This document shows, one piece after another, positions 1-8,759 of a DNA stretch of 64,000 bases (the first letter of the stretch is position 1; every line of letters begins with the position of its first letter). Both the position numbers and the translations under genes were made by a program. The notes beneath the pieces were generated by a model. It was given only the letters and a program-made list of their open reading frames with translations, had not been told where the DNA came from and searched no databases. The stretch comes from Desulfomonilaceae bacterium. GTDB taxonomy: Bacteria; Desulfobacterota; Desulfomonilia; Desulfomonilales; Desulfomonilaceae. Location of the stretch: contig JAVHLK010000005.1 of NCBI GenBank assembly GCA_031082285.1, forward strand, positions 3,303 to 67,302, read 5' to 3'.

Positions 1-246
1 GGGATACCACCCGGGACCGTAGGACCAGTACCTCCAGTCTCCTTTCCAGCCTCCGTAACGTTTTCCTCTCACCGGCACAAACGGGACCGTACCCCGCAGT
101 TCGCCGCTGAAGCCGCTTCCGGTGACTCCGGTAAAGACGGCAAACTCGGCGAGCGGTGCTGCCTGAGCCATTGCGTTGCCGCTCATGGTCAGCATGATCC
201 CGAGGGCGAGCACGCCCACGGCCGATGCGATGACGAATGTTTTCAT
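1..246 (-). CDS. Small exported protein of unknown function (3' end beyond the window)
   Basis: An open frame starts with ATG at 246 behind a strong GGAGG ribosome site and runs off the left edge of the window (82 codons visible). The first 26 residues form a clear Sec signal peptide: a Lys, a hydrophobic stretch, then AMA before QAAPL, a typical signal peptidase I site. The mature part is rich in Gly, Tyr and Trp (for example RYGGWKGDWRYW) with no domain I recognise. It lies about 165 bp downstream of the cobN-like gene on the same strand, so it may be co-transcribed or have its own promoter. Exported to the periplasm or beyond by inference. I cannot assign a function. Confidence 0.7.
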   Translation of the reverse strand, partial: MKTFVIASAVGVLALGIMLTMSGNAMAQAAPLAEFAVFTGVTGSGFSGELRGTVPFVPVRGKRYGGWKGDWRYWSYGPGWYP

Positions 247-411
247 GTCGATCCTCCTTTCCGCCTATCCGTTTGGCGTTTGATGAGGACATCGTGTTGT
301 GTGCACTTCAGATACATCCTTTCCTGACGCTAATCATCTCCGCGGGATCGGTCAAATCACGCGACCGGCCGTCGGTCCGGTCATCATGTCCCGGAGCCGC
401 AACGGTGCCGC

Positions 412-3400
412 TCACCGCTCTCTGTAGGTTCTCCGAATGAGACCCAGCACCGCGGGGACAAGAATTGCCATGATGAACGCAAGGGCGTACCACTGGGCTC
501 GGGACGAGGGAAGCCGAGACGCCTGTTCCTCGGGTCGCATCTCCTCCATCTTGTAGCCTTCCACTTCCTTGTCGGCCGGCCCGGTCGAAGCCTTGTCCCG
601 GCCGCGAATCTTTTCCGACGGGGCGTTCGTATCGAAACGGTCAAGAACTTTTCCGTGCATTTCACGATCGGATCGGGCCTGGTCTTCCATCACTTTCCGA
701 GTGGCGCCCTCCACGGTCGGCCGGAACCGTTTCGCCGTCTCCGGGGTCATCACGCCCGGAGCTGAAATGATGCCTTGGACCATCCGGTTGAGAAACGGGT
801 TGCCGCAGGTGTTTTCGCAGCACGCAATCCCCTGCCCCACGACGCTCTTCGCGTATTCCACCGCAAGCGTGCGCCGCACCTGTTCGGAAGGCTTCCAGTA
901 CTCCTTGCGCACGGCTTCGAGCATGCGCGCGGTAATCGACTGATAAGCCCAGGGGTTGGTCTCCGAGAAGAAGTCTTTCAGGTCCATACCATACTTGTCT
1001 TCAACGTACACCTCGTACGTCTCCGTCCATTTGGCCTCATCGACCGCAAACGGAGTCGTCACCTGCCAGCCCCAGAGGTAATCCACGAAATTGGACATCT
1101 CGCGTGCACCGGCGTAATCCTCTTTCTTCATGCCGTCGATCCACCTGGGATTCAGATAGCGTGTCCGCAGTTCGCGTCCCACGGTCTTTCCCAAATCCTC
1201 CACCGTGACTTCATTGGGACGCCGCTGCATACTCACCACCGTGTCCGGCGCCTCCCCACGCTCCTTGCGGATCGCCAGGGACAGGCCGCCGAGGTACTGG
1301 AACATGTCGTCATTATCCATGGTTCCGTATACCGTCGAGGAAATGGAATGGGCAGCCACATCCGAATCCTTGAGGTTCCGTTTCAGCGCATCACGTGCCT
1401 CGAGTCCCCATTTCCCCTGCCCGTATGCATAACCGGTGTGCTTCTGAAACGCGTCCGCAATCTCCTCGTCGGACTCCCAAAATCCGGAAGCGCCGGTAAT
1501 CTCAACGACTCGGTTGCCGTAATTCCCCGGGATTTCTGAGAATATCCTCATGCGTGACATGAGTTCCGCATCGTGCTCCGACATGCCCGATTCCACCATG
1601 GACCGTTGCATCTTGAGGCTGTTTGTCCTCACCAGATTCTCCACGTCGGTCAGTACCATGGCTCTCTGGACCGCGTCGTCGAGGTACTGAAGCATGTTGG
1701 GAAACAGATCGCGGTACAGACCGGACGCGTCCACCACCACATCGATTCGGGGTCGCTTCAAGAGCGCGCCGGGAATGGGTACGACGCCTTCCACTCGACC
1801 GTTCTTGTCCCACCGCGGCTTCATCCCCAGCAAGTGCAAGATTGTAGCCTCGTTGATACCCTCGTTGCGGATGGTCTCGGTGGCCCACAGCACCATGGCG
1901 ACCTTCTCGGGGTAGCGCTTCTTCCGGTCAAGGCTGCGACGGATCATTCCATCGGCAGCTCGCACGCCGAGTTCGTACGCTTCCCGGGAAGGTACCCGGG
2001 AAGGATCGAAGCCGTAGAAATTCTTGCCCGTGGGAATGGCCTTGGGGTTGCGGAACGGGTCATTTCCCTGACCGGGCGGTACGTACCGACCGTTGAGCCC
2101 GTGCACGAGGCCATCGATTTCGTTCGGGCCGGAAAGGTCCAGTTTCTCGGTTATTTCGTCTCCATCGCGGCTCGGATGCAGCTTGAGGATAAAGGCAACG
2201 GTGTCGTCACGAGCGTGGCCGACCGGAGAAATGCCGAACGTGTGGAGGCCGTACGGCATGAAATTCGTTTGTATCTCAACGAGGTAGTCTTCCACTTTTC
2301 TGAGCGCTTCGTCATCGACCGTCTCGAGCGAGATATCCTTGTCGATTCCGAGTTTCTTCACGAGATCCCTCACGGACTCCAGCCGAATGTCGCCGGTACC
2401 TCCACCGGCCGCTCGTGCTCCGTAGTACTGGCTTATCATGCCGTACAGCTTGCTGTACTCCTCATACAGACCGCCCTCCTTCACCGGAGGAATCAAGTGA
2501 TCCACCACCGCGGCACGACCGCGACGCTTGGCCTGAATCCCCTCTCCCACATCGTCGACGATGTACGGGTACAGGCTCGGGATGTCCCCGATCAGGACAT
2601 CTGGAGGACAGGCCGGGCTCAAACCCGCCTGTTTCCCCGGCAGCCACTCGTGGGTCCCGTGAGTTCCGAGATGAATCTGAGCGTCCGCGTTGAAGACATG
2701 CTTCATCCACAAGTACGCGGCCACATACTGATGATGGGGAAACAGCACCGGTGAATGGTAGAGTTTCATGGGATCGTCGCCGTACCCTCGGGACGGTTCC
2801 GGCATGAGCAGGACGTTGCCGGCCCGAATACCGGGGATAATGATGTGCTCGTCTCGGATCATGATGTCCGATTCCTCCACGGGACCCCATTGCTCGATGA
2901 CGGCCTCTTTGAACGGCTCGGGCAGCTTCTCGAACCATTCCCTATAGGTTTTCACGGGCAGGCGAAAGACGGATTCGTCCCGGAGCATGTCTTCCAGCTC
3001 GCCCGGCGCCCAGCTCCCGATGTTTCTGCCTGATTTGAGTATCAAATCGCGAATTGATTCGGCGGATAATTCACGGTCCAATTCGATCCGGTAGCCCTCT
3101 TTGGACAGTCTTCGGAGGATATGACTCAGGCTCTTGAACACATTGAGATAACTTGCACCGACGTTCTGTTTGCCCGGACCGTTGTTGTAGAAGAGTATCA
3201 CCACGCGTTTGTCTTGGTTGGGCCTGGTTTGAAGGTCGATCCATTTTCCGATACGGGGGATCAGCACATCGAGGTTTTCTCCGATCGCCTTGTGGATGAA
3301 CACCTCCCGCTTCACGTCCGGGTCGGCCCGCTTCTCTTTGCCCGAAACAACGGAGGGTTCGATCAGGCCGGACAGCTCCGGGTTCGACACGGCCCACCCC

Positions 3401-4317
3401 ACCTCCACGGGCTTGAGTCCCGCGGGGTCGGTTTTCCATTCCGCGATGGTGCCGTAATAGACATTGAGCAGATTAAAGACCGGCACGTCCAACTCACGGA
3501 GCGCGGCGAATACCCGATCGTCGAGCGCGGACTGAAACTTCAGAGAAGCCGCGAGGATCGCGTCCATCCAAGGCCGCCCCCGATCGTCCTTCATGAGGTT
3601 GACCAGCACGTCGGGATCCCAGCCGAAGGTTACCGTCACGTTGAAACCCGCGAGTTCGAGTCGCCGAATCACCTCGTCAATGTGCTCGACATGTCCCGGA
3701 CGGGGACCGGGCGAGTACATCATGAGCGCCACCATGGGCGCATGGCCTCGGAACGTTTCTTGCCTTCGATACCACTGAAAATAGGAAGCCGCGTCGGTGA
3801 AAATTTCCTGTGCGTCCGGATGGTACAAGCCCATCTCGGGAGTCGTCTTCACCCTTTCATGGAGGATGAATCCGTCGAATTCCTTCTGAGCGACCTTCCG
3901 TATGAGCCCGCGGACATTTTCCGGCCGGAGATGACGGTAAAAGGTGCGTACTTCTTCGTCGAAGATCACCCCTTTTCCGCGCAATGCTTCGTCGTCCCGC
4001 GAACCCCGAACCGCGTAAACTCGTTTCCCCTTGATATCGACGTTGCGCACAAGGAAATCGGTCAGTTCGTCGATCATCACATCGATGACGATCACGTCCG
4101 CGGCCGCGGCTTGGGCCCTCGCGGCCTCGGATATCCCCAATTGATGAGAAGAGTACACTGCCGCAGCGAGCCCGTGGGGAAGGTCCGGCGTCTCGAGCGC
4201 CTTTGACACGACGGAGGTGTCGCCGTCGGAGACGAGCAGCGCGATCTGTTCGGCACATGCGACCAGGGGGAAACAGATCAAGATCGTTGCCGTGCACGTG
4301 AGAACGTATCGCTTCAT
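412..4317 (-). CDS. CobN/BchH-family chelatase-like protein with signal peptide and C-terminal membrane anchor
   Basis: At 1301 aa this is a full-length relative of the large cobaltochelatase subunit CobN, which binds the tetrapyrrole ring during metal insertion. The family motif GTHGTHEWLPGKQAGLSP and the following PYIVDDVGEG region are intact. Unlike cytosolic CobN it opens with a signal peptide (hydrophobic core ILICFPLVACA) and ends with one transmembrane helix (about residues 1270-1293) followed by Arg/Lys. It should therefore lie in the periplasm, tethered to the inner membrane. This architecture matches HmuS-type proteins, reported in Bacteroides to remove metal from haem. Its ATG overlaps the stop of the upstream BtuF-CbiZ gene (ATGA), and the whole run sits under a cobalamin riboswitch. 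I see no chlI/chlD-type AAA partners in the window. I infer action on corrinoids; direction (chelation or dechelation) and substrate are not shown by sequence. Confidence 0.9.
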   Translation of the reverse strand: MKRYVLTCTATILICFPLVACAEQIALLVSDGDTSVVSKALETPDLPHGLAAAVYSSHQLGISEAARAQAAAADVIVIDVMIDELTDFLVRNVDIKGKRVYAVRGSRDDEALRGKGVIFDEEVRTFYRHLRPENVRGLIRKVAQKEFDGFILHERVKTTPEMGLYHPDAQEIFTDAASYFQWYRRQETFRGHAPMVALMMYSPGPRPGHVEHIDEVIRRLELAGFNVTVTFGWDPDVLVNLMKDDRGRPWMDAILAASLKFQSALDDRVFAALRELDVPVFNLLNVYYGTIAEWKTDPAGLKPVEVGWAVSNPELSGLIEPSVVSGKEKRADPDVKREVFIHKAIGENLDVLIPRIGKWIDLQTRPNQDKRVVILFYNNGPGKQNVGASYLNVFKSLSHILRRLSKEGYRIELDRELSAESIRDLILKSGRNIGSWAPGELEDMLRDESVFRLPVKTYREWFEKLPEPFKEAVIEQWGPVEESDIMIRDEHIIIPGIRAGNVLLMPEPSRGYGDDPMKLYHSPVLFPHHQYVAAYLWMKHVFNADAQIHLGTHGTHEWLPGKQAGLSPACPPDVLIGDIPSLYPYIVDDVGEGIQAKRRGRAAVVDHLIPPVKEGGLYEEYSKLYGMISQYYGARAAGGGTGDIRLESVRDLVKKLGIDKDISLETVDDEALRKVEDYLVEIQTNFMPYGLHTFGISPVGHARDDTVAFILKLHPSRDGDEITEKLDLSGPNEIDGLVHGLNGRYVPPGQGNDPFRNPKAIPTGKNFYGFDPSRVPSREAYELGVRAADGMIRRSLDRKKRYPEKVAMVLWATETIRNEGINEATILHLLGMKPRWDKNGRVEGVVPIPGALLKRPRIDVVVDASGLYRDLFPNMLQYLDDAVQRAMVLTDVENLVRTNSLKMQRSMVESGMSEHDAELMSRMRIFSEIPGNYGNRVVEITGASGFWESDEEIADAFQKHTGYAYGQGKWGLEARDALKRNLKDSDVAAHSISSTVYGTMDNDDMFQYLGGLSLAIRKERGEAPDTVVSMQRRPNEVTVEDLGKTVGRELRTRYLNPRWIDGMKKEDYAGAREMSNFVDYLWGWQVTTPFAVDEAKWTETYEVYVEDKYGMDLKDFFSETNPWAYQSITARMLEAVRKEYWKPSEQVRRTLAVEYAKSVVGQGIACCENTCGNPFLNRMVQGIISAPGVMTPETAKRFRPTVEGATRKVMEDQARSDREMHGKVLDRFDTNAPSEKIRGRDKASTGPADKEVEGYKMEEMRPEEQASRLPSSRAQWYALAFIMAILVPAVLGLIRRTYRER

Positions 4318-6365
4318 GGACGAGCATCCTTGGAGTCCGCGGAGGAAGCTTTTTCCGCGGCAGGCGCGGAACTGAGCCCGTGGAGCAATGCCTCAAAGGC
4401 CATCCGTACGACTTCCGGTGCCGCGTCTTCCGGTAAGAGTCGCGGTGCCGCGGGGACGGGTCTTCCTGCAATGGCCGCGCTCACCCGGCCGCACGTACGT
4501 GTGAACTCCGTGAGATCGGACATGAGCCGGGCCCGGTACGCGTCACTGAGCGCGAACGCTGCTTCCAGGAACCCGGCATACTGCGGTTGCACGAGAAGCC
4601 CCTCCAGACCGGATGTCAACTCAAGGACATCTCCGCGGCCGGCCCCGAGGTACTGTGCGGCGATGCCGTGAAGGTCGATCTTTCGCTCGTGCATGCGCCG
4701 AAACACGTCTCTGCGGTCCACAAGACCGTTTTGCTTTCCAAGACTGTCCGTGACCGCTGCATAGACCGCTTCCGCGATCAGTTCGCCCATTTTCGTATGC
4801 CCTCCGGAATTATCGACGCGCGGGCCCCTGCCCTCCACGACGACGATGTTGTCGGTACCGGTTCCGGTAGCTTGCCTGGAAGGCGTGTACGAACTCCTCA
4901 CGTCGAGATCCTGCAGTGCCGCGGTTTTCGCTTCCGTGGCAGTGATGAGGGCCCTGGTCATGGCCCGTGGAGTCAAACGAGTGTTGGTCAAGATTATGAT
5001 GTTGATCGTGCCCGGCTCTTCGTAATCGCCGGAATCCGTACCGGTGCGGATCGCGTTGGTTTCCGCTCCGGCCGTTACAAGTGCGTAAGCGGTCATACTC
5101 TTGTAGGAACGTTTCTGAACCGAGAGGCTTTCCATTCGTGCACCGGTGTACATCAACGTACTCGTCGCGGAATCCCGTTCGAGTACGTTACAAAGCATGG
5201 TCTTCACATGGGAAAGCGCAACGCCATGGGGAAAATGCCACAGGGGCATCGGCAGGCTGTGATTGCCGATCGTCCGGATGTCCTCGACCGGACCTTCCAG
5301 CGTGTTGATGCACCGCATGGGTTCCGTGAAGTCAATGAGCAAGGTGCGATTGAAGAAGTCGCGAAACATGCAGTCCGTAATGACGGCTGATTTGACGTAC
5401 GGAAGATGAAGGTCGACGGCTTCCGAGGTATTCCGGTGATCTTCCGATACGGCCGTATCGTCGAGATGGAACACGTCTTCATAAATGACCGATGCGAGCC
5501 ACGCGATGAAATCCCCCATATGCACTGACGCTCGGCACGTGAAATCACAGGGAAAGCGAGCGAAGTGCTTGAGGCGAACCGCGTCCGCATCTTTCCAACC
5601 GGGTGTGTCGAAGTATATCTTGGACAGCCGCCATTCATCGCCGCAATAGTAGATCAGTTGAGGATTGAACTTCCGCCACTCCTCGACGGTCATTTCCACG
5701 GCAGGCCCGTTCCTTCCCGTCGACGGAGGAATACCCCCCGCGGCTCGAATGAACTCGTTCTGAAACGAGTCATCTCCGGGAGTCATGATGCCGGCAATCC
5801 CCATGAGCCTTATCACACGCTTGCGTTTATCACGGGGGATTTTGGCGACTTTGCGTTGCACACGGTCTATCTGGGCCCGTATCCGTCCGATCAATTCCGC
5901 GGCCTCCCGCTCCCTGCCCACGATTGCGCCCACAAGTTCCATCATCCGGTACCCGTCAGCCATGGAGCGGGTGTCCGTTTCCACCAGCAGGACCGTGGAA
6001 CCGGCGAAACGGTCCCGCAGATCTCGGTGGATTCGAGACAGAAAGATGAGGTCGGGCTCTTGCTTCTCCACTTCCTCAATTGACGGCTTGAAATAGCCGC
6101 CCACCACGGGTATGTCGTTGACGGCCGCGGGCCGGGTCGTGTGATAGGTCCTGCCGACCAGCAGGTGCTGTGCACCCAGGGCAAAGATCACTTCCGTGAC
6201 CGAGGGACTGACCGAAACAATGCGCCGCGGTTCCTTCGTCAGGGTCACCTCACGGCCCCCCATATCGGTGACAATAAGGGGATACTCAACGGCAAGCGCG
6301 GACGGAACAAGAGAAGCGGCCATGAAAACGGCCGCAAGGACACGCATACGTAGCGCAGTGCGCAT
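4314..6365 (-). CDS. Exported BtuF-like corrinoid-binding protein fused to CbiZ adenosylcobinamide amidohydrolase
   Basis: A 683-aa fusion. Residues 1-25 form a signal peptide ending ALA. Residues about 30-290 are a BtuF/FepB-type periplasmic binding domain (IVSVSPSVTEVIFALGA near its start, QEPDLIF further on). Residues about 320-600 match CbiZ, the amidohydrolase that cuts the aminopropanol side chain of cobinamide or pseudocobalamin to give cobyric acid; the motif ATEAKTAALQDLDVRSSYTP and the ATGTGTDNIVVVEG stretch are present. The last 80 residues look helical and low in conservation. ATG at 6365 has an AAGGAG site 7 bases upstream, 14 bp after the DUF2149 stop. Because the signal peptide precedes both domains, CbiZ should act in the periplasm, which is unusual. 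Role in corrinoid salvage is inferred from both domains and the upstream riboswitch. Confidence 0.9.
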   Translation of the reverse strand: MRTALRMRVLAAVFMAASLVPSALAVEYPLIVTDMGGREVTLTKEPRRIVSVSPSVTEVIFALGAQHLLVGRTYHTTRPAAVNDIPVVGGYFKPSIEEVEKQEPDLIFLSRIHRDLRDRFAGSTVLLVETDTRSMADGYRMMELVGAIVGREREAAELIGRIRAQIDRVQRKVAKIPRDKRKRVIRLMGIAGIMTPGDDSFQNEFIRAAGGIPPSTGRNGPAVEMTVEEWRKFNPQLIYYCGDEWRLSKIYFDTPGWKDADAVRLKHFARFPCDFTCRASVHMGDFIAWLASVIYEDVFHLDDTAVSEDHRNTSEAVDLHLPYVKSAVITDCMFRDFFNRTLLIDFTEPMRCINTLEGPVEDIRTIGNHSLPMPLWHFPHGVALSHVKTMLCNVLERDSATSTLMYTGARMESLSVQKRSYKSMTAYALVTAGAETNAIRTGTDSGDYEEPGTINIIILTNTRLTPRAMTRALITATEAKTAALQDLDVRSSYTPSRQATGTGTDNIVVVEGRGPRVDNSGGHTKMGELIAEAVYAAVTDSLGKQNGLVDRRDVFRRMHERKIDLHGIAAQYLGAGRGDVLELTSGLEGLLVQPQYAGFLEAAFALSDAYRARLMSDLTEFTRTCGRVSAAIAGRPVPAAPRLLPEDAAPEVVRMAFEALLHGLSSAPAAEKASSADSKDARP

Positions 6366-6379
6366 GGGCGAACTCCTTG

Positions 6380-6718
6380 TTAATCCGGAACGTAGACCAT
6401 GGTTCCGTCTTCCAGGCGATACGCGGTACCCAATCGTTCCCCGCCGCCTTTCGCCTTGGACCTTGTTACTTTCATTGCCTTGATGTGCTTGCCCTTTTTC
6501 GTGATGATCTGCAGTTCCTTGGATTCGCTCTTCTTGATGATCGTCATGTCCGATGTTTCGCTGAACAGATCCTGCAATTGGTAGGCTGAGAACAAGGTCA
6601 CCAGCAGCCCCACTATGAACACAAGGCCGACGTCGAAGAGGTTGGCGATCCCGGCCATGGGATCGTCGCCGCCGAACTCATCGTCCGAGTGCGGTCTTAC
6701 CCGCTTCATGAACCGCAT
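6380..6718 (-). CDS. DUF2149 membrane protein (ExbD-like partner)
   Basis: A 112-aa protein with one transmembrane segment (LFDVGLVFIVGLLVTLFSAY) preceded by the family hallmark DPMAGIANLFD, and a basic extramembrane C-terminal domain. DUF2149 proteins are found next to MotA/TolQ/ExbB channel genes and CobN-like genes, and by topology resemble ExbD/TolR. I take ATG at 6718 because an AAGGAAGG ribosome site lies just upstream. A longer frame to 6793 would overlap the channel gene by more than 100 bp. Even so the start lies 41 bp inside the upstream gene, indicating translational coupling. Likely forms a proton-driven motor with the gene product encoded at 6678-7337. Confidence 0.82.
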   Translation of the reverse strand: MRFMKRVRPHSDDEFGGDDPMAGIANLFDVGLVFIVGLLVTLFSAYQLQDLFSETSDMTIIKKSESKELQIITKKGKHIKAMKVTRSKAKGGGERLGTAYRLEDGTMVYVPD

Positions 6719-7337
6719 GGGAGCCTTCCTTTCCGCCGGGTCGACCAACGAGAAGCTCCGTAAGGAATTCCATCCGTCGGATGTCCTCTTCAACCCATCG
6801 CTTCTTTTTCCAATAGAAGAAATATGACGTCAGTCCGACGGCAAGACCCACCACCGTCGTAGTGAACGCGATTACCAGGTCCGACGAGAGTTTCGTCACA
6901 TCACCCTGTCCCAACGCGGCGAGGCCGGTGCCCATGGGTATGAGGGTCCCGATCAATCCCAGGCCGGGACCGATGCGCACCAGAATCCTGACCTGGTCCA
7001 GGGACTTCCACAGTTCCGCACTCTTCTGCCTGAGCAGGTCTTCCAGAAGCGTCTCGCACATGACCGAGCCAGATTCCACCGCCTGCAGCGCGGTCTTGAG
7101 ATACCCTCGAACATGGTACGAGCACACGTCGGACAGATCTCCGGTCAGATCCCTGCGGGAAAGTTCCAGACCCGAGATGCAACGAAGACTGGATCGGGAC
7201 AGCGCTTCTCCAATGAAGGAACCGGAAAAGACCAGGACCCGGACCACAAGGACCGTAAGCAGCAGCATCGCGGGATAGAGAAGCGACGAGGAAATGAGAT
7301 ATATCAGGGACCTGAGGACGGCTCCCACATCGATCAT
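6678..7337 (-). CDS. MotA/TolQ/ExbB-family proton channel protein
   Basis: The protein is 219 aa from ATG at 7337, which overlaps the stop of the DUF2162 gene as ATGA. It has an N-terminal membrane helix (about residues 8-33), a long cytoplasmic stretch, then two further helices: IGPGLGLIGTLIPMGTGLAAL, with the Gly/Pro-rich signature of the ExbB family, and AFTTTVVGLAVGLTSYFFYW. These three helices are the ExbB/TolQ/MotA plan. The family makes a proton channel that drives mechanical work across the envelope, here presumably with the DUF2149 protein. A longer frame extends upstream to 7799 but runs antiparallel through a convincing gene and has no family similarity there. Context suggests energising corrinoid or tetrapyrrole handling. 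Confidence 0.88.
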   Translation of the reverse strand: MIDVGAVLRSLIYLISSSLLYPAMLLLTVLVVRVLVFSGSFIGEALSRSSLRCISGLELSRRDLTGDLSDVCSYHVRGYLKTALQAVESGSVMCETLLEDLLRQKSAELWKSLDQVRILVRIGPGLGLIGTLIPMGTGLAALGQGDVTKLSSDLVIAFTTTVVGLAVGLTSYFFYWKKKRWVEEDIRRMEFLTELLVGRPGGKEGSHAVHEAGKTALGR

Positions 7338-8086
7338 CTCGCCCCCCTTTGCCGCAACATCTGTCGAAGGAACCCTGCCCCGACCGCAAGCGCCGCGGGA
7401 ACAACCAGGAGCGCGAACTCGTCGGCGGCAACGGATGAGCCGGGGCAATGAAACGCGGCCACCCGATACACTTTGTCCACGTCGCCGGCATGGGGTACCA
7501 GGAGCACGGACAAGACGAGGTAGGATGCGACAAGGAGCATGCCGACGCCGATCCTCTGCTCGACGTGCCCGGTTGGAATCCACGTTGAGACGCGGAGCAC
7601 CAAGAGCGTCGCAAGCACGATGGCGGCACACAGGGCGTACGCGCCGAGAACCGCGCTCAAGGAATGGTCCGGGAAGAGGCTCACGAGGATTCCCGCCAGG
7701 GAGAAGATGACCGCGGCGCAAACAGGGCACGGGATCGCCGGGAACAGCCATGACAATCCCGGCCGCCCCGTCTCCGTCCAATTGCCGCGAAGCAAGCAAA
7801 AGCCCCGGGCGATCAGGCCGGCGGCAACGATGACGTGCAACGTCATTCCCGATTGAAAGACTCTATTTAACCGGTTGAAGTAGAAGACCACGTCCGCATG
7901 GGAGCATACGTACCAAGAGGCAAGAAAGACGGCCAAGTAACCCGCGGCGATTCCCGACAGGACGACAAGCTTGTGCCCTGTGGGCCGCGGAGAGGAAAGG
8001 AAGCGGTCGATACCTGCACCCGTCTTCACCGCGAACATTCCCGCGGCAAAGACTAGCCCGACGACCAGGCTCTTCAACTCAAGCAT
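7334..8086 (-). CDS. DUF2162 polytopic membrane protein, putative transporter
   Basis: A 250-aa protein with seven or so hydrophobic helices, starting with MLELKSLVVGLVFAAGMFAV, which is the usual start of DUF2162 proteins. The frame is open to 8164, but the extra residues are unlike the family and ATG at 8086 fits best. A Cys pair in PCPVCA sits mid-protein. DUF2162 genes travel with CobN-like, DUF2149 and ExbB-like genes, and the group was described in Bacteroides as part of the haem-use hmu locus. It is the first gene after the riboswitch terminator, so it leads the operon. It is an inner-membrane protein; transport is the family guess and the substrate is inferred as corrinoid or a derived metal or tetrapyrrole. 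Confidence 0.75.
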   Translation of the reverse strand: MLELKSLVVGLVFAAGMFAVKTGAGIDRFLSSPRPTGHKLVVLSGIAAGYLAVFLASWYVCSHADVVFYFNRLNRVFQSGMTLHVIVAAGLIARGFCLLRGNWTETGRPGLSWLFPAIPCPVCAAVIFSLAGILVSLFPDHSLSAVLGAYALCAAIVLATLLVLRVSTWIPTGHVEQRIGVGMLLVASYLVLSVLLVPHAGDVDKVYRVAAFHCPGSSVAADEFALLVVPAALAVGAGFLRQMLRQRGAR

Positions 8087-8225
8087 GAGCCGCGCCTTTC
8101 GCAGGAGGGATCGGGTCAATGGAGGGACGGCAGGAGCCGAGCGGCTGAGAAGACGGCCCTGCAAGAGGCTTCAGGCCTTTCACGCCTGCGGAGACCTGTC
8201 TACAGGGAAGATCGACCATTGTCGC

Positions 8226-8262
8226 CAAAACAAAAACCCTCTCGGTGAACACGCGAGAGGGT
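8226..8262 (-). terminator. Intrinsic terminator of the riboswitch expression platform
   Basis: On the minus strand ACCCTCTCG pairs perfectly with CGAGAGGGT (9 bp, 9-base loop) and is followed at once by TTTTTGTTTT. It lies between the cobalamin aptamer and the first gene of the operon, so ligand-dependent transcription termination is the natural reading. Confidence 0.9.
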
Positions 8263-8308
8263 ACGAGACGAGCCGTCCGGTCCCTGCCCGCGCAGGTTTG
8301 TCGGATCC

Positions 8309-8457
8309 GAAAAACCGTCCGGGTCTTCTGGCTCCCGCTTCGTCCTAATCTCCGCGCCTTCCCGGAGTTATGCTCCAGTGACATGATTGCGGATTTCGTC
8401 AGCGGTTACAGCTGCGGGGCAGCACCGGACTTGCACCGGTTTCCCCCAACGGCTTCC
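8309..8457 (-). promoter_or_regulatory. Cobalamin riboswitch aptamer
   Basis: Read on the minus strand the segment holds, in order, the conserved blocks GGGAAACCGGTGCAAGTCC, GCTGCCCCGCAGCTGTAA, GTCACTGG (one base from the usual GCCACTGG), GGGAAGGCG and AGCCAGAAGACC, all hallmarks of B12-element aptamers. A P1 stem can be drawn between GAAGCCGT at the 5' end and ACGGTTTTTC at the 3' end. With the terminator at 8226-8262 it should shut off the downstream DUF2162-exbB-DUF2149-btuF/cbiZ-cobN run when adenosylcobalamin or a related cobamide is abundant. The first start codon is about 220 bases downstream of the aptamer end. Confidence 0.96.
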
Positions 8458-8759
8458 AATTCTTCCTTTTTTTTGTACTGCGCGGAATGATGGATTACGT
8501 GCCGAGAAAAGTCAAGACCATAATCTCCAAGTCCTTTGAATCATGCTTAACAAGGATCCGTGCCTATGGTATGCTCACGCGCCGAGTGTGTCTCAAAGAT
8601 GAAGTTGGAAAGACCACACGGGGCGGTGGGCGCGGAACGGAGGAGCGGAATCATGGACGTTACGGAAATCCTGACCGAGAGTTGAAAGACAAGAAATCGA
8701 AGGTTGTGAAAAAATTTCAGCGATCGCTCGACGAGGATTTTTTTCGATACGAGAAGCCT

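Noticed and set aside
8460-8510. Promoter for the riboswitch transcript
   Set aside because: A TTGACT box is visible on the minus strand, but the matching -10 (CATCAT) is poor; not confident enough to list.
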